Shown: positions 6,842 to 16,216 of the stretch, piece by piece | How the letters are laid out: each line of letters begins with the position of its first letter | Numbering within the stretch: the first letter of the stretch is position 1 | NCBI RefSeq assembly: GCF_900445265.1 | Contig: NZ_UFTA01000002.1 | Span: 496,001 to 560,000 of the forward strand | Origin: Anaerococcus octavius | GTDB taxonomy: Bacteria > Bacillota > Clostridia > Tissierellales > Peptoniphilaceae | Reading direction: 5' to 3' | Length of the DNA: 64,000 bases | The notes under the pieces: model-generated | The model's input: the letters and a program-made list of their open reading frames with translations, nothing else | Told to the model about the DNA's origin: nothing | Database searches by the model: none | Made by a program: the position numbers and the translations under genes

Positions 6842-7048
6842 ATGACTAATCTAGATGACATAAATAGCAATAAAGTAGGTAGACCATTTTTACCAAGAGA
6901 TGAGAGAAAAGACTATAAGATTACAATTAGGGTTGATAATGAGCTTAAGAAAATGATTGATGAACTAGTAGATAGTAAGAATCTATCAAGGGCTGAATTA
7001 TTTAGAAAAGCTATAGAAGAATACTCTATCAATCATAAAGAAGAATAG
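6842..7048 (+). CDS. Ribbon-helix-helix (CopG-like) DNA-binding protein
   Basis: A 68-residue protein with the ribbon-helix-helix pattern in residues 24-64: a strand (DYKITIRVD), helix A (NELKKMIDELVDSKN), the LSRAELFRKAIEEY helix B. The N-terminus has a GRPFLPRDERK segment common in plasmid and conjugative-element RHH proteins. TTAGGAGG precedes the ATG. It is 25 bases upstream of the sigma-like gene. I infer a small repressor or copy-control protein, possibly acting on the inverted repeat upstream. Confidence 0.75.
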   Translation: MTNLDDINSNKVGRPFLPRDERKDYKITIRVDNELKKMIDELVDSKNLSRAELFRKAIEEYSINHKEE

Positions 7049-7073
7049 TAAGTTCTCTTGATTGGAGGGCAAT

Positions 7074-7826
7074 TTGGAGCAAGCAATCTCTTATGATAAC
7101 AATATAGATCTATTTAAAGAATATCAGAAAACAAAATCTATTAGATTAAGAAATGAAATAGCATTAAAGAATAAGAAATTAATTTATATTGGAATGAAAG
7201 GCTTGTATAGCTCTAATGCAAATGACATTGAAGAACTGGAGCAAGAAGCCTTTATTTGTCTTCTTAAGGCTGTAGAAACATTTGATGTTAGTAAAGGCTT
7301 TAAGTTTTCAACATATGCTATTAGTTGTATCAAAGCTATTACTAGAAATAGATTAGATTATAGTATAGATTTATCTCTTGATGAGCCTATTCAAAATCAA
7401 GACGGAGAAAATCTATCGATGGTCGACACTCTAGAAGATGAAAGGGTAGACATTGAGAGTGATTGCGTAGATAGATATAATCGAAATCGATTTAAATAAA
7501 TACTAACTAAAGAGGAATACAAGGTCTTAGATATGTTTTATATTAAGGAGATGTCTATGAAATGTATAGCCCAAAGTTTAGAATTTACTACTGGTAGGGT
7601 GCAAAATATAAAACATAATGCGGAGAAAAAGATTTATAATTCAAAGTACTTTCAGGATTATAGAGAAGAAGCTTTATACTATGATGAGATTATCTATATA
7701 AAAGCTTATGACTATTCAAGCCTTAAAGTTCAAACTTCTAATATTTCAAATCCTGTACTAGATACAGTTTTAAAATTAGAAAAAAGAGATAATGATATAT
7801 TTAAAAATGTCTTATTAGGAAAATAA
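7074..7826 (+). pseudogene. Sigma-70-like factor interrupted by one in-frame TAA
   Basis: One continuous frame runs from TTG 7074 (GGAGGG just upstream) to 7826 with a single TAA at 7497-7499. Before it lies sigma region 2: EELEQEAFICLLKAVETFD, then KFSTYAISCIKAITRNRLDY. Immediately after it, in the same frame, ILTKEEYKVLDMFYIKEMSM begins region 4 with the helix-turn-helix KCIAQSLEFTTGRVQNIKHN. Both halves are well preserved and no frameshift is needed. It is therefore a recent nonsense mutation, a sequencing error, or a gene needing read-through. The intact protein would be about 250 residues and probably drove transcription of the element's own operons. Confidence 0.75.
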
Positions 7827-7852
7827 AATAAATAGTACTTTTTTAGTACTTC

Positions 7853-7885
7853 AAAAAAATAAAGCCTTGATATTTCAAGGCTTTT
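7853..7885 (-). terminator. Terminator of ssrA
   Basis: AAAGCCTTGA and TCAAGGCTTT form a 10-bp stem. On the minus strand it is followed by a T-rich run (tttatttttttg), just beyond the tmRNA 3' end. Confidence 0.75.
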
Positions 7886-7893
7886 AGTGTATA

Positions 7894-8249
7894 TGGTGGA
7901 GATGATGGGAGTCGAACCCATGTCCGTGGAAGCATCCTTATTAGCTTCTACAAGTTTAGTAAGTTTTTAAATTTCGCATAAAACTTATAAACTTACAAAT
8001 ATTTTTTATGCTAGCTTCATATTACTGAATATACTGCAAAGCTTAGGTATATTAGTTTGTCGCTAAAATTATGAAACAAATTGTAAGTTCGCGACTAACC
8101 TACAATTCATTGCTACCAGATTCTTAGGCAGCTAGTGCGAAGTTTGCTTCGCTATTATTGTTTGCGTTTATATTTAAACTGTGGATTTACGTTCCACACT
8201 CGACTTGCTACTAATAATTACTCGACCACGTCGAAACCATGGCATCCCC
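7894..8249 (-). ncRNA. ssrA: Transfer-messenger RNA (tmRNA)
   Basis: The minus strand starts GGGGATGCCATGGTTTCGAC at 8249 and ends with a T-arm (GGGTTCGACTCCCATCATC) and encoded CCA at 7894. The ends pair as a 7-bp tRNA-Ala-like acceptor stem, GGGGATG with CATCTCC. The tag frame at 8165-8124 encodes ANNNSEANFALAA followed by TAA, ending in the ClpXP-recognised LAA. The product rescues stalled ribosomes together with SmpB and tags the peptide for degradation. The 3' end faces the accessory island, which fits use of ssrA as an integration site. Confidence 0.95.
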
Positions 8250-8260
8250 ATGTAACTAAT

Positions 8261-8288
8261 ACTATACGTTTTGCATCTGTGTTGTCAA
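8261..8288 (-). promoter_or_regulatory. ssrA promoter
   Basis: On the minus strand, consensus TTGACA (8288-8283) and TATAGT (8266-8261) with a 16-bp spacer lie 11 bases before the mature tmRNA 5' end. Confidence 0.7.
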
Positions 8289-8343
8289 AGAGAGGTGGAT
8301 TTTGTAAAATATATATTAAGAAAAGGTTTTTTTAAAACTATAT

Positions 8344-8372
8344 TTCAATTTAGGGTATTAATATATTATATA
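8344..8372 (+). promoter_or_regulatory. Probable promoter of the glycogen operon
   Basis: TTCAAT (8344-8349) and TATATA (8367-8372) with a 17-bp spacer lie 27 bases before the glgC start. No operator is evident. Confidence 0.4.
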
Positions 8373-8399
8373 AGACAAGTCTCTTTAAAAGGAGGGCAT

Positions 8400-9533
8400 A
8401 TGAGAAACTCAAATAAAACCGCAGCAATGTTATTAGCCGGTGGACAAGGTTCAAGGTTAAAGGCATTGACAAAAGATATGGCAAAACCTGTTGTACCTTT
8501 TGGAGGAAAATACAGAATTATAGACTTTGCTTTAAGTAATTCAACTAATTCAGAAATAAAAGATATAGGTGTCTTAACTCAATATAAGCCACAACTATTA
8601 AATCGCCACTTAGGCATAGGTTCAGCTTGGGATTATGATAGAAATCATGGTGGTCTACGCATCCTTTCTCCTTATTATACAGAAGAAGGAGGAAAATGGT
8701 TTGAAGGTACTGCTAGTGCTATCTATGAAAATATAAATTATCTTGACCAAGTAGATCCAGAATATGTTTTAATTCTTTCAGGCGATCATATTTATAAAAT
8801 GGATTACAGGAAGCTTTTAGATATCCACAAAGAAAAGGGAGCTGATGCTACTATAGCTGTTATGGAAGTTGATTGGGAGGAGGCAAGCCGATTTGGTATT
8901 ATGAATACTGATGAAGATGGAAGGATAACTGAGTTTGAAGAAAAGCCAGAAAATCCAAAATCTAACCTAGCTTCAATGGGTATCTATGTTTTTAATTGGA
9001 AAGTTTTAAGAAAAGCATTGATTGAAGATAATGAAAATCCAGAATCATCTAATGACTTTGGTAAAGATATTATTCCAAAAATGCTAAACGATAACCAACC
9101 GCTCTATGTATATAAATTTGATGGTTATTGGAAAGATGTTGGAACTGTTAGAAGCTACTGGCAAGCAAATCTTGATTTGATAAATCCAAACAATGAGCTT
9201 GGTATATATGATGAAGATTGGAAAATATATACAACAAGTTTAAATTTGCCACCACATAGAATTGGCGTAAATGGTACACTAAATGATGCTTTAGTTAATG
9301 AAGCATGTGTAATAGATGGAAAAGTAGATGATTCTGTTTTATTTTCTAATGTAACTGTAGAAGAAGGAGCTGAAGTTTATAATTCTGTTTTATTAAATGG
9401 ATCAAAGGTAAATGCAGGATGCAAAATTTATAATTGCGTTGTTGCAGAAGATATAGAAATAGCAGAAGATATTGGACAAAGTGGTACTGACAAAGTTTAT
9501 TTGGTAAGCTCTGAAGGTATCGAGGAGGAGTAA
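8400..9533 (+). CDS. glgC: Glucose-1-phosphate adenylyltransferase, catalytic subunit
   Basis: A 377-residue protein that makes ADP-glucose and PPi from ATP and glucose-1-phosphate, the committed step of glycogen synthesis. Visible motifs are the nucleotide-binding loop [20 protein letters not shown], the [11 protein letters not shown] segment and [10 protein letters not shown], followed by a C-terminal left-handed beta-helix of hexapeptide repeats. I chose ATG 8400 because AGGAGGG is directly upstream; the longer in-frame start at 8271 would overlap the ssrA promoter. It leads the operon and is one base from glgD, its regulatory partner. Confidence 0.95.
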   Translation: MRNSNKTAAMLLAGGQGSRLKALTKDMAKPVVPFGGKYRIIDFALSNSTNSEIKDIGVLTQYKPQLLNRHLGIGSAWDYDRNHGGLRILSPYYTEEGGKWFEGTASAIYENINYLDQVDPEYVLILSGDHIYKMDYRKLLDIHKEKGADATIAVMEVDWEEASRFGIMNTDEDGRITEFEEKPENPKSNLASMGIYVFNWKVLRKALIEDNENPESSNDFGKDIIPKMLNDNQPLYVYKFDGYWKDVGTVRSYWQANLDLINPNNELGIYDEDWKIYTTSLNLPPHRIGVNGTLNDALVNEACVIDGKVDDSVLFSNVTVEEGAEVYNSVLLNGSKVNAGCKIYNCVVAEDIEIAEDIGQSGTDKVYLVSSEGIEEE

Positions 9534-9534
9534 T

Positions 9535-10659
9535 ATGGATAATATTTTAGCATTAATATATAGCTCAGAATTTAATCCAGCTGATTATGGGGAATTATGC
9601 AAGGTAAGGCCTGATTATATGCTACCTTTTGCTAGTAGATATAGGATTATCGACTTTACATTATCAAACTTAACTAACTATGATATAAGCAATGTGATTT
9701 TATATGCTGGAAATAAAATGCGTTCTACCCTAGATCATATAGGTGATGGACGTAGCTGGGAATTAAATAGAAGACGTGGAGGACTGACTATTAATCCTCC
9801 AAATTATGATATTATAAACCCAACTGAAATAGAAACTTATTTTGATACTATTAGAGCCTTTGAAAATAATAATGCAGAATATGTTTTTATTACAAATCCT
9901 ATGTATATCAACAAAGTTGATATAGGAGATGCCAAAGAACGCTTAAAAACAGAAGGCAGGGATGCATTAATTTTTACTAAAAAAACTGAAGATAAAGATG
10001 GATTTTTCTTAAATCGTAAGATAATTAATTCTAGTGAAGATGGCAAGCCAATTAGTGCTGGGTTAAATTTAGGAACTAGTGATGAATTTGATCTATTTGC
10101 TGGCTCTATAATTATTAAAAGAGAGATATTTTTGAGAGTATTAAGATATGCAGAAGAAAAAAATAGTATAACGACTATGCTAACAGCTATTTTTGAATTT
10201 CCAGAAGACCTAGACGTTGGTTTCTATAGAATAGATAATCAATTAGAGATCATTATGGATACTTATTCTTTCTTTGATGCTAATCTTAAATTATTAGACA
10301 GAGAGTACTTCAATAATTTATTTTATAAAGATGGACTTGTTTATACAAAATCTAAAGACGAACCATCTACTTCCTATACAAAAGATAGCAAAGTTAAAAA
10401 TTCTTTGGTAGCAAATGGTGCAATAATTGATGGAGTAGTAGAAAATTCTGTAATATTTAGGGGAGTAAGTGTTAAAAAGGGAGCTGTAATTAAGAATTCT
10501 GTTATTTTCCAAGATAGTGTAATAGGGGAAGAATCTATATTAAACTTTGTAATAGCAGAAAAAGGTACCCAAATAGGAAAAAATGTAAAACTATTTGGAA
10601 ACAGATCTCATCCATATGTATCAAGCAAAAATGAAATTTTAGAGGAATGGAGTTATTAA
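9535..10659 (+). CDS. glgD: Glucose-1-phosphate adenylyltransferase, GlgD regulatory subunit
   Basis: A 374-residue paralogue of GlgC. It keeps RPDYMLPFASRYRIIDFTLS and the C-terminal hexapeptide helix, but lacks the GGQGSRL nucleotide loop. This is normal for GlgD, the non-catalytic subunit that activates GlgC in Firmicutes. GAGGAGG precedes the ATG. The stop overlaps the glgA start (TAATG), implying translational coupling. Confidence 0.93.
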   Translation: MDNILALIYSSEFNPADYGELCKVRPDYMLPFASRYRIIDFTLSNLTNYDISNVILYAGNKMRSTLDHIGDGRSWELNRRRGGLTINPPNYDIINPTEIETYFDTIRAFENNNAEYVFITNPMYINKVDIGDAKERLKTEGRDALIFTKKTEDKDGFFLNRKIINSSEDGKPISAGLNLGTSDEFDLFAGSIIIKREIFLRVLRYAEEKNSITTMLTAIFEFPEDLDVGFYRIDNQLEIIMDTYSFFDANLKLLDREYFNNLFYKDGLVYTKSKDEPSTSYTKDSKVKNSLVANGAIIDGVVENSVIFRGVSVKKGAVIKNSVIFQDSVIGEESILNFVIAEKGTQIGKNVKLFGNRSHPYVSSKNEILEEWSY

Positions 10660-12089
10660 TGAACATTCTTTATCTAACTGGGGAAGCAGTTCCATTTATA
10701 AAAACAGGTGGACTTGCAGATGTAGCAGGCTCTCTTCCAAAAGAACTTATAAAACTTGGTTGCGATATAAGAGTGGTATTGCCTTTATTTTCGTCAATAG
10801 ATGAATCTTACAAGGCAAAAATGGAAAAAATCACCGAATTTTATGTAGACCTTGATTGGAAACATCAATATGCTGGTGTTTATGGCTTAGAGTTTGATGG
10901 GATTAAATATTATTTTATAGACAACCTTGAATATTTTGATCGTGAGAATCCTTACGGATACGATGATGATGCAGAAAGATTTATATTTTTTTCAAAGGCT
11001 TGTACACTATTAGGAAAAGAAATAAACTTTAAACCTGATATTATCCACTCAAATGACTGGCATACAGCAATGGTAAATGTATTTGTAAATGATTATAGGC
11101 GTGGAGATAGCTATTATGATGATGTTAGAACTCTATTTACCATCCATAATTTAAAATATCAAGGTGTTTTTGATCCTGAATATTTACGATTAGCAGGATT
11201 AGATGGATCATACTTTAATGAGAATGATTTAAAGTTTTATGATGCAATAAACTTTATGAAAGCCGGTATAATTCACGCAACTGCTGTAAATACAGTTTCT
11301 GAAAATTATGCTAGAGAAATACATTATCCATTTTATGGAGAGGGTCTTGATGGAGTGATTAGACAATATGATTATAAACTTTCTGGCATAGTAAATGGTA
11401 TAGATTACTCAGAATGGAATCCAGCTACTGATCAAATGATTGATCAAAATTATGATATAAATTCAATAGATAAAAAAGTTTTAAATAAGCTTGCTATTCA
11501 AAAGCTTTATGGATTGCCAGAAAGAGAAGATGTTCCTATGATAGGACTTGTTTCTAGGCTAAATGAGATGAAGGGGATGGATCTTATCCGCTTCATTTTA
11601 GAAGAACTCTTACAAGAAGATATACAATTTGTACTTTTAGGAACAGGTGATTATACATACGAAGAAATGTTTAAATATTTTGCTTGGAAATATCCGGAAA
11701 AAATGGCAAGCAGGATTTATTTTGGAGGAGCAGAAGCTCATAAAATATATGCTGCAAGTGATTTTTATTTGATGCCATCTATATCCGAACCATGTGGTAT
11801 TAGCCAGTTAATTGCCATGAGATATGGTACTTTACCGATAGTTCGTGAAGCAGGAGGATTGAAAGATACAGTTATTCCATATAATGAGTACACAGGAGAA
11901 GGAACTGGATATTCATTTTCAAATATAAATGCCCACGAACTTTTATTTACAATAAAAAATGCTATAAGTATATATAATAATCAAGAATCAGATCATGAAA
12001 GATTGATAAAAAATGCTATGAGCCAAGATATAGACTGGAATATGTCTGCAGGTAAATATTTTAAATTATATGAAAATATACGACCATAA
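10659..12089 (+). CDS. glgA: Glycogen synthase (ADP-glucose, GT5)
   Basis: A 476-residue glycosyltransferase that extends alpha-1,4-glucan from ADP-glucose. It has the KTGGLADVAGSLPKEL sugar-nucleotide loop near residue 15, the GT-B linker region, and the C-terminal SEPCGISQLIAMRYGTLPIV motif with its conserved Glu. The start is ATG 10659, overlapping the glgD stop, with GGAG six bases upstream. The ATG at 10647 is less likely because it lies within glgD. Confidence 0.93.
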   Translation: MNILYLTGEAVPFIKTGGLADVAGSLPKELIKLGCDIRVVLPLFSSIDESYKAKMEKITEFYVDLDWKHQYAGVYGLEFDGIKYYFIDNLEYFDRENPYGYDDDAERFIFFSKACTLLGKEINFKPDIIHSNDWHTAMVNVFVNDYRRGDSYYDDVRTLFTIHNLKYQGVFDPEYLRLAGLDGSYFNENDLKFYDAINFMKAGIIHATAVNTVSENYAREIHYPFYGEGLDGVIRQYDYKLSGIVNGIDYSEWNPATDQMIDQNYDINSIDKKVLNKLAIQKLYGLPEREDVPMIGLVSRLNEMKGMDLIRFILEELLQEDIQFVLLGTGDYTYEEMFKYFAWKYPEKMASRIYFGGAEAHKIYAASDFYLMPSISEPCGISQLIAMRYGTLPIVREAGGLKDTVIPYNEYTGEGTGYSFSNINAHELLFTIKNAISIYNNQESDHERLIKNAMSQDIDWNMSAGKYFKLYENIRP

Positions 12090-12090
12090 A

Positions 12091-14337
12091 ATGAAGACAA
12101 ATAAAGATACTATTATTGAAAGAATACAAAATTATTTGTATTCTTTTTATGCTAAAGATATAAAAACTGCTAGAGATAATGAAATATATGATTGCCTATG
12201 CAGATACTTGATGGAGATTGTAGGTAAAAACTGGGTTGATACAAAAAAGATAAAAGAAGGCTATGAAGTTTATATTCTAAGCTTTGAGTATTTACCGGGT
12301 AGGTTTTTGACAAACGCTATCTACAAGTTAGATTTAAAAGAAGAAATAAAAGAAGCTTTAAATGAGATGGGATTTTCCTATGAAAAAATTACAAGCCTCG
12401 ATAAAGAACCTGCCCTTGGAATAGGAGATATGGGTATGGGTTCGGCCTATCTTATAAATGAACTTTCCAATAAAAAAATAAAAGCAACAGCCTACGCTTT
12501 ACGCTATGAATCAGGTAATTTTAAGCAAGTTATAAAAGACGGTATGCAGACAGAAGAATCTTCATCTTGGCTAAAATATGGATCAAATTGGGAACATAAA
12601 AAGTCTTTTACAAACGAAATTGAAATATATGGTAAAAAACACAAAACCGTTACCTATGATATGCCAGTAATTTCCGATGATGCAAGCTTTATAAATACAC
12701 TTAGGTTATTTAAAGCAGAATCAACAAAAGATATAAATATTAACAAATTTTCTAAAGGCGACATTATAGACGCTTATGATGATTATATAGAAAATAGTTC
12801 TATAACAGAGTTTTTGTATGTAGATGACTCAAGCTATGAAGGCAAAATTCTAAGGCTAAAACAAGAATATTTTTTTGTAGCGTCAGCAATGAGAGATTTT
12901 GTTCGTAGATATATTCTGTATTATGAAAATATAGAGCATATAAAAGAACAGACAAATGTAATAATAAACGATATACATCCTACACTAGCTCTTATAGAAT
13001 TTATAAGTATTCTAAGAAATGACTATGATTTTTCTATAAAAAAATCTATAGACTATACTAGGGAGATTTTCTACCATCTTGCCTTTTCTGTAACAGATGA
13101 TTCTCTAGAAAAGTATCCAGTAGATGAGATAAGAAAATTAAATGAAGAAATATTTATTACCATAATGGACGTTCAAAATGAGTTGACTGGTGAAAACAAT
13201 TATTTACCATTTGTAGAAGATGGATATGTAATATTTAAAAATATAAATCTTGCCCTTAGCAAAGACTATTTATTTTTATCAAAAATATTAGCAGAAGATA
13301 AGATAGCCAGCAAAAAATATATAAATCTAGGTACAGATAGGCTAATATATGCTAAAAGTGCAAATGAAGACCTAGTAAATTATTTAAAAAAATATGATAT
13401 AGATTTTACAGATTATAATAGTTTAAAAAATATCGAAAAATATATAGAGGATAAAAATTTTTTAAATGAACTTGAAGATATTAAATTTAAAAATAAAGAA
13501 AGATTGATAAGGTCATTAGCAAATAAAGAATCGGATATTAATCCATATTCGATTTTTGATATGCAGCTAACAATAATGCATGAAAGCAAAAGACAAATAC
13601 TAAATGCTCTAGCAATTGCTTATCAATATTATTATCTAAGAGATAATAGAAATGCTTATTTTATCCCTGTTACTTATATATTTTCTGGAAAAGCCAATGA
13701 AGGTTATTTTATGGCAAAGGAAACTATTAAGTTTATCTTAGCTCTTAAAAAACTTATTGAATCAGATAAAATAATCAGAAAAAAAATAAAAATTATATTT
13801 GTAGAAAATATAACAGTAGATGATTTAAGAAACTTATATCCAGCTTGTGATATTTATACAAATATAACACATCCGCTTTATGATAATCAAAATTTTGATA
13901 TATTAAATTCTATATTTAATATGGCGAATATAGTTTCAACTAGGGGAGGCATTGTAAATAATCTTAAAACAAAAAATGAGTTTTATTTATTAAATGATGA
14001 TTACAGAGTTTATAAAAATAGGAAAAATTTACGATCTTATAAGGCAAATGATATTATTTATCAAAATCAAGTAGTAAAATATACAATAGATAATTTGTTA
14101 AAAGAAAATCAACGAAATCTACCATATGATTTCTCTAAGCTTTATAATGAGTTATTAGTTTACAATGACTCATTTGAAATATTTTTAGATTTAGAAAACT
14201 TAATTAATCTTAGAAAAATAAGTAGTTTTGACTATTTAAATAAAGAAGCTTGGGCAAAAAATGAAGTTCACAATATATTGTGGGCTAATGAATTTAATTT
14301 AGATCATATAAAAAGGAAACTTAGTTTTGATAAATAA
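12091..14337 (+). CDS. GlgP-family protein with lost catalytic residues
   Basis: The protein aligns end to end with glycogen phosphorylase (GT35): YILSFEYLPGRFLTNAI, RYESGNFKQVIKDGMQTEES, LRLKQEYFFVASAMRDFVRR and INDIHPTLALIEF all have direct counterparts. The active site is gone. The PLP lysine (rabbit K680, in GTGNMKFMLNGAL) falls at N606 in DILNSIFNMAN. The phosphate-binding K568-R569 pair (VKRIHEYKRQ) is T494-I495 in LTIMHESKRQ. H377 is replaced by F332, and the GLGNGGLGRLA loop is degenerate. At 748 residues it is close to family length and undamaged as an ORF. ATG 12091 follows the glgA stop by one base; 12070 is an alternative. No clear Shine-Dalgarno is present. A glucan-binding or regulatory role is likely. 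Confidence 0.8.
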   Translation: MKTNKDTIIERIQNYLYSFYAKDIKTARDNEIYDCLCRYLMEIVGKNWVDTKKIKEGYEVYILSFEYLPGRFLTNAIYKLDLKEEIKEALNEMGFSYEKITSLDKEPALGIGDMGMGSAYLINELSNKKIKATAYALRYESGNFKQVIKDGMQTEESSSWLKYGSNWEHKKSFTNEIEIYGKKHKTVTYDMPVISDDASFINTLRLFKAESTKDININKFSKGDIIDAYDDYIENSSITEFLYVDDSSYEGKILRLKQEYFFVASAMRDFVRRYILYYENIEHIKEQTNVIINDIHPTLALIEFISILRNDYDFSIKKSIDYTREIFYHLAFSVTDDSLEKYPVDEIRKLNEEIFITIMDVQNELTGENNYLPFVEDGYVIFKNINLALSKDYLFLSKILAEDKIASKKYINLGTDRLIYAKSANEDLVNYLKKYDIDFTDYNSLKNIEKYIEDKNFLNELEDIKFKNKERLIRSLANKESDINPYSIFDMQLTIMHESKRQILNALAIAYQYYYLRDNRNAYFIPVTYIFSGKANEGYFMAKETIKFILALKKLIESDKIIRKKIKIIFVENITVDDLRNLYPACDIYTNITHPLYDNQNFDILNSIFNMANIVSTRGGIVNNLKTKNEFYLLNDDYRVYKNRKNLRSYKANDIIYQNQVVKYTIDNLLKENQRNLPYDFSKLYNELLVYNDSFEIFLDLENLINLRKISSFDYLNKEAWAKNEVHNILWANEFNLDHIKRKLSFDK

Positions 14338-16207
14338 TTATAAAAATGTAACTTATAATGATATAAAAGATTATAAAATGGGAGCTATTTATAGTAAGGA
14401 TAAAACGACATTTAGAGTTTTTGCTCCTGAAAAAAATGTCAAACTTTCTATAATAAATGATTATAGAAATCCTAGAAAAAATATATATTCTATGAAACAA
14501 AATGACTGGGGTATTTGGGAGCTTACTTTAAATGGAGACTATGATGGATATTATTATTCATATATTGTAGATGACAAATATGAAGTGACCGATCCGTATT
14601 CTTTTACTAGCTCTATAAATTCTATGTATTCAGTAGTTTGTGATATGCAAAAGACAAATCCAGTAGGTTTTATAAACTCATCTGTTCCTCAAATCCCAGA
14701 AAATGAAGCTATCATTTATGAATTGTCTATCAAAAATTATACTGCCGATAAAACTAGCAATATAAAAAATGCTGGTAAATATTTGGGATTAACAGAAAAA
14801 AATTCTAGTTATCATGGATATAAAACAGGACTAGCTAATTTAAAAGAATTAGGCATTACTCATGTGCAAATTATGCCCTTTTATGATTTTATAAGTGTGG
14901 ATGAAAGTGATCAGAGATTTTTTGATGATGATAACTATAATTGGGGTTATGATCCAGAGTTATACTTTACTCCAGAAGGCTCTTTTGCAATTGATCCAAA
15001 TAATCCTAAGTCTAGAATAATAGAAGCAAAAAAAATGATAGATGCTATTCATTCTGAAAATATAGCTATAATAATGGACGTAGTTTTCAATCATACTTTT
15101 AAATCATATGATTCAAATTTAAATACTTTGGCTCCAAATTATTATTACAGGATGAATAAAGATGGTACTTTTTCAAATGGTTCTGGAGTAGGAAATGAAC
15201 TTGCTAGTGAAAAACCTTTTGTGAGAAAACTAATTATAGATTCTTTAAAACACTGGGTTAAAGAATATAAAATAGACGGATTTCGCTTTGACCTTATGGC
15301 ATTAATTGATGTGGATACTATAAAAATTTCTATAAAAGAACTTAGAAAAATTAATCCAAATTTAATTATTTATGGTGAACCTTGGATAGCTTTAGGCACG
15401 ACTTTGCCATATAAAAAACAAAGCTTAAAAGGCAGCCAAAGATCAAATGGATTTGGAGTTTTCAATGATACTTATAGAGATGCCATAAAAGGAGATACGG
15501 ATTCGTATGGCATTGGTTATATTCAAGGGAATTTTTATCTAAAAACTCAGATTGAAGAAGGCATAGCAGGGTCTATTTATTATGATGAAAAAAGAATGGG
15601 ATTTGCTGACTATGCTTCAGAATCAATAAATTATTTTAATTGTCATGATAATTTAATCCTTTATGATAAGCTTATAATATCTATAAAAGATTTAGAAAAT
15701 ATAGATAATTATATAAAGCTTGCCCTTACTTTAATTATGCTTTCTTTCGGTAAGCCTTTTTTATATGAAGGTAACGAGTTTAATCATAGCAAAAATAATG
15801 ATAGAAATTCTTACAATTCGCCATTGTTTATAAATGCGATAAATTGGCAAGAAAAAAAAGTGAATGTTGACATCTTCAACTATACAAAAAATCTTATAGA
15901 TCTAAGGAAAAGTTTAAAGGTATTTAATAAAGTAGATCCAGAGGATATTAGAAATAGTCTAACATTTATGAATAATATAGACGATTCGTTAATTATCTAT
16001 AAAATTAAGGCTGATGAAGGATATATATTAGTTGCTATAAATGCCAGTAAGGAAAATAAATATTTTGATAGCAAAGAGATAGGATGTTTTACTGGATATA
16101 GGGATTTTATTATGTATAAGATTTTTGACAAAAAGGGTAAATGTAATATTAGAAGTGTAGATTTAAATCTTGAAAAATTATCAGTTAATGTATACAAAAT
16201 TTATTAG
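14327..16207 (+). CDS. pulA: Type I pullulanase (glycogen debranching, GH13)
   Basis: A 626-residue enzyme hydrolysing alpha-1,6 branch points. The N-terminal ~110 residues look like a CBM48 domain (TTFRVFAPEKNVKLSIINDY). The GH13 barrel follows, with the pullulanase signature YNWGYDP, MDVVFNHT, nucleophile D322 in GFRFDLMAL, acid/base E351 in IYGEPW and D441 in FNCHDN. No signal peptide is visible, so it acts in the cytoplasm on stored glucan. TTG 14327 overlaps the preceding stop, with AAGGA upstream. It is the debranching partner in an operon that lacks a branching enzyme. Confidence 0.88.
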   Translation: MINNYKNVTYNDIKDYKMGAIYSKDKTTFRVFAPEKNVKLSIINDYRNPRKNIYSMKQNDWGIWELTLNGDYDGYYYSYIVDDKYEVTDPYSFTSSINSMYSVVCDMQKTNPVGFINSSVPQIPENEAIIYELSIKNYTADKTSNIKNAGKYLGLTEKNSSYHGYKTGLANLKELGITHVQIMPFYDFISVDESDQRFFDDDNYNWGYDPELYFTPEGSFAIDPNNPKSRIIEAKKMIDAIHSENIAIIMDVVFNHTFKSYDSNLNTLAPNYYYRMNKDGTFSNGSGVGNELASEKPFVRKLIIDSLKHWVKEYKIDGFRFDLMALIDVDTIKISIKELRKINPNLIIYGEPWIALGTTLPYKKQSLKGSQRSNGFGVFNDTYRDAIKGDTDSYGIGYIQGNFYLKTQIEEGIAGSIYYDEKRMGFADYASESINYFNCHDNLILYDKLIISIKDLENIDNYIKLALTLIMLSFGKPFLYEGNEFNHSKNNDRNSYNSPLFINAINWQEKKVNVDIFNYTKNLIDLRKSLKVFNKVDPEDIRNSLTFMNNIDDSLIIYKIKADEGYILVAINASKENKYFDSKEIGCFTGYRDFIMYKIFDKKGKCNIRSVDLNLEKLSVNVYKIY

Positions 16208-16216
16208 GAGAGTAAA

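Noticed and set aside
7500-7826. Region 4 part of the sigma factor as an independent gene
   Set aside because: It is in the same frame as the upstream half, lacks a proper ribosome site, and the residues before its first ATG are conserved sigma sequence.
8135-8335. 66-codon plus-strand frame
   Set aside because: It runs antisense through the tmRNA gene and its promoter; codons reflect the RNA sequence, not a protein.
8271-8399. N-terminal extension of glgC by 43 residues
   Set aside because: It would overlap the ssrA promoter, has no ribosome site, and the added residues do not resemble GlgC; AGGAGGG marks ATG 8400.
9535-10659. GlgD as an inactivated GlgC copy
   Set aside because: Loss of the nucleotide loop is normal for GlgD, a known regulatory subunit.
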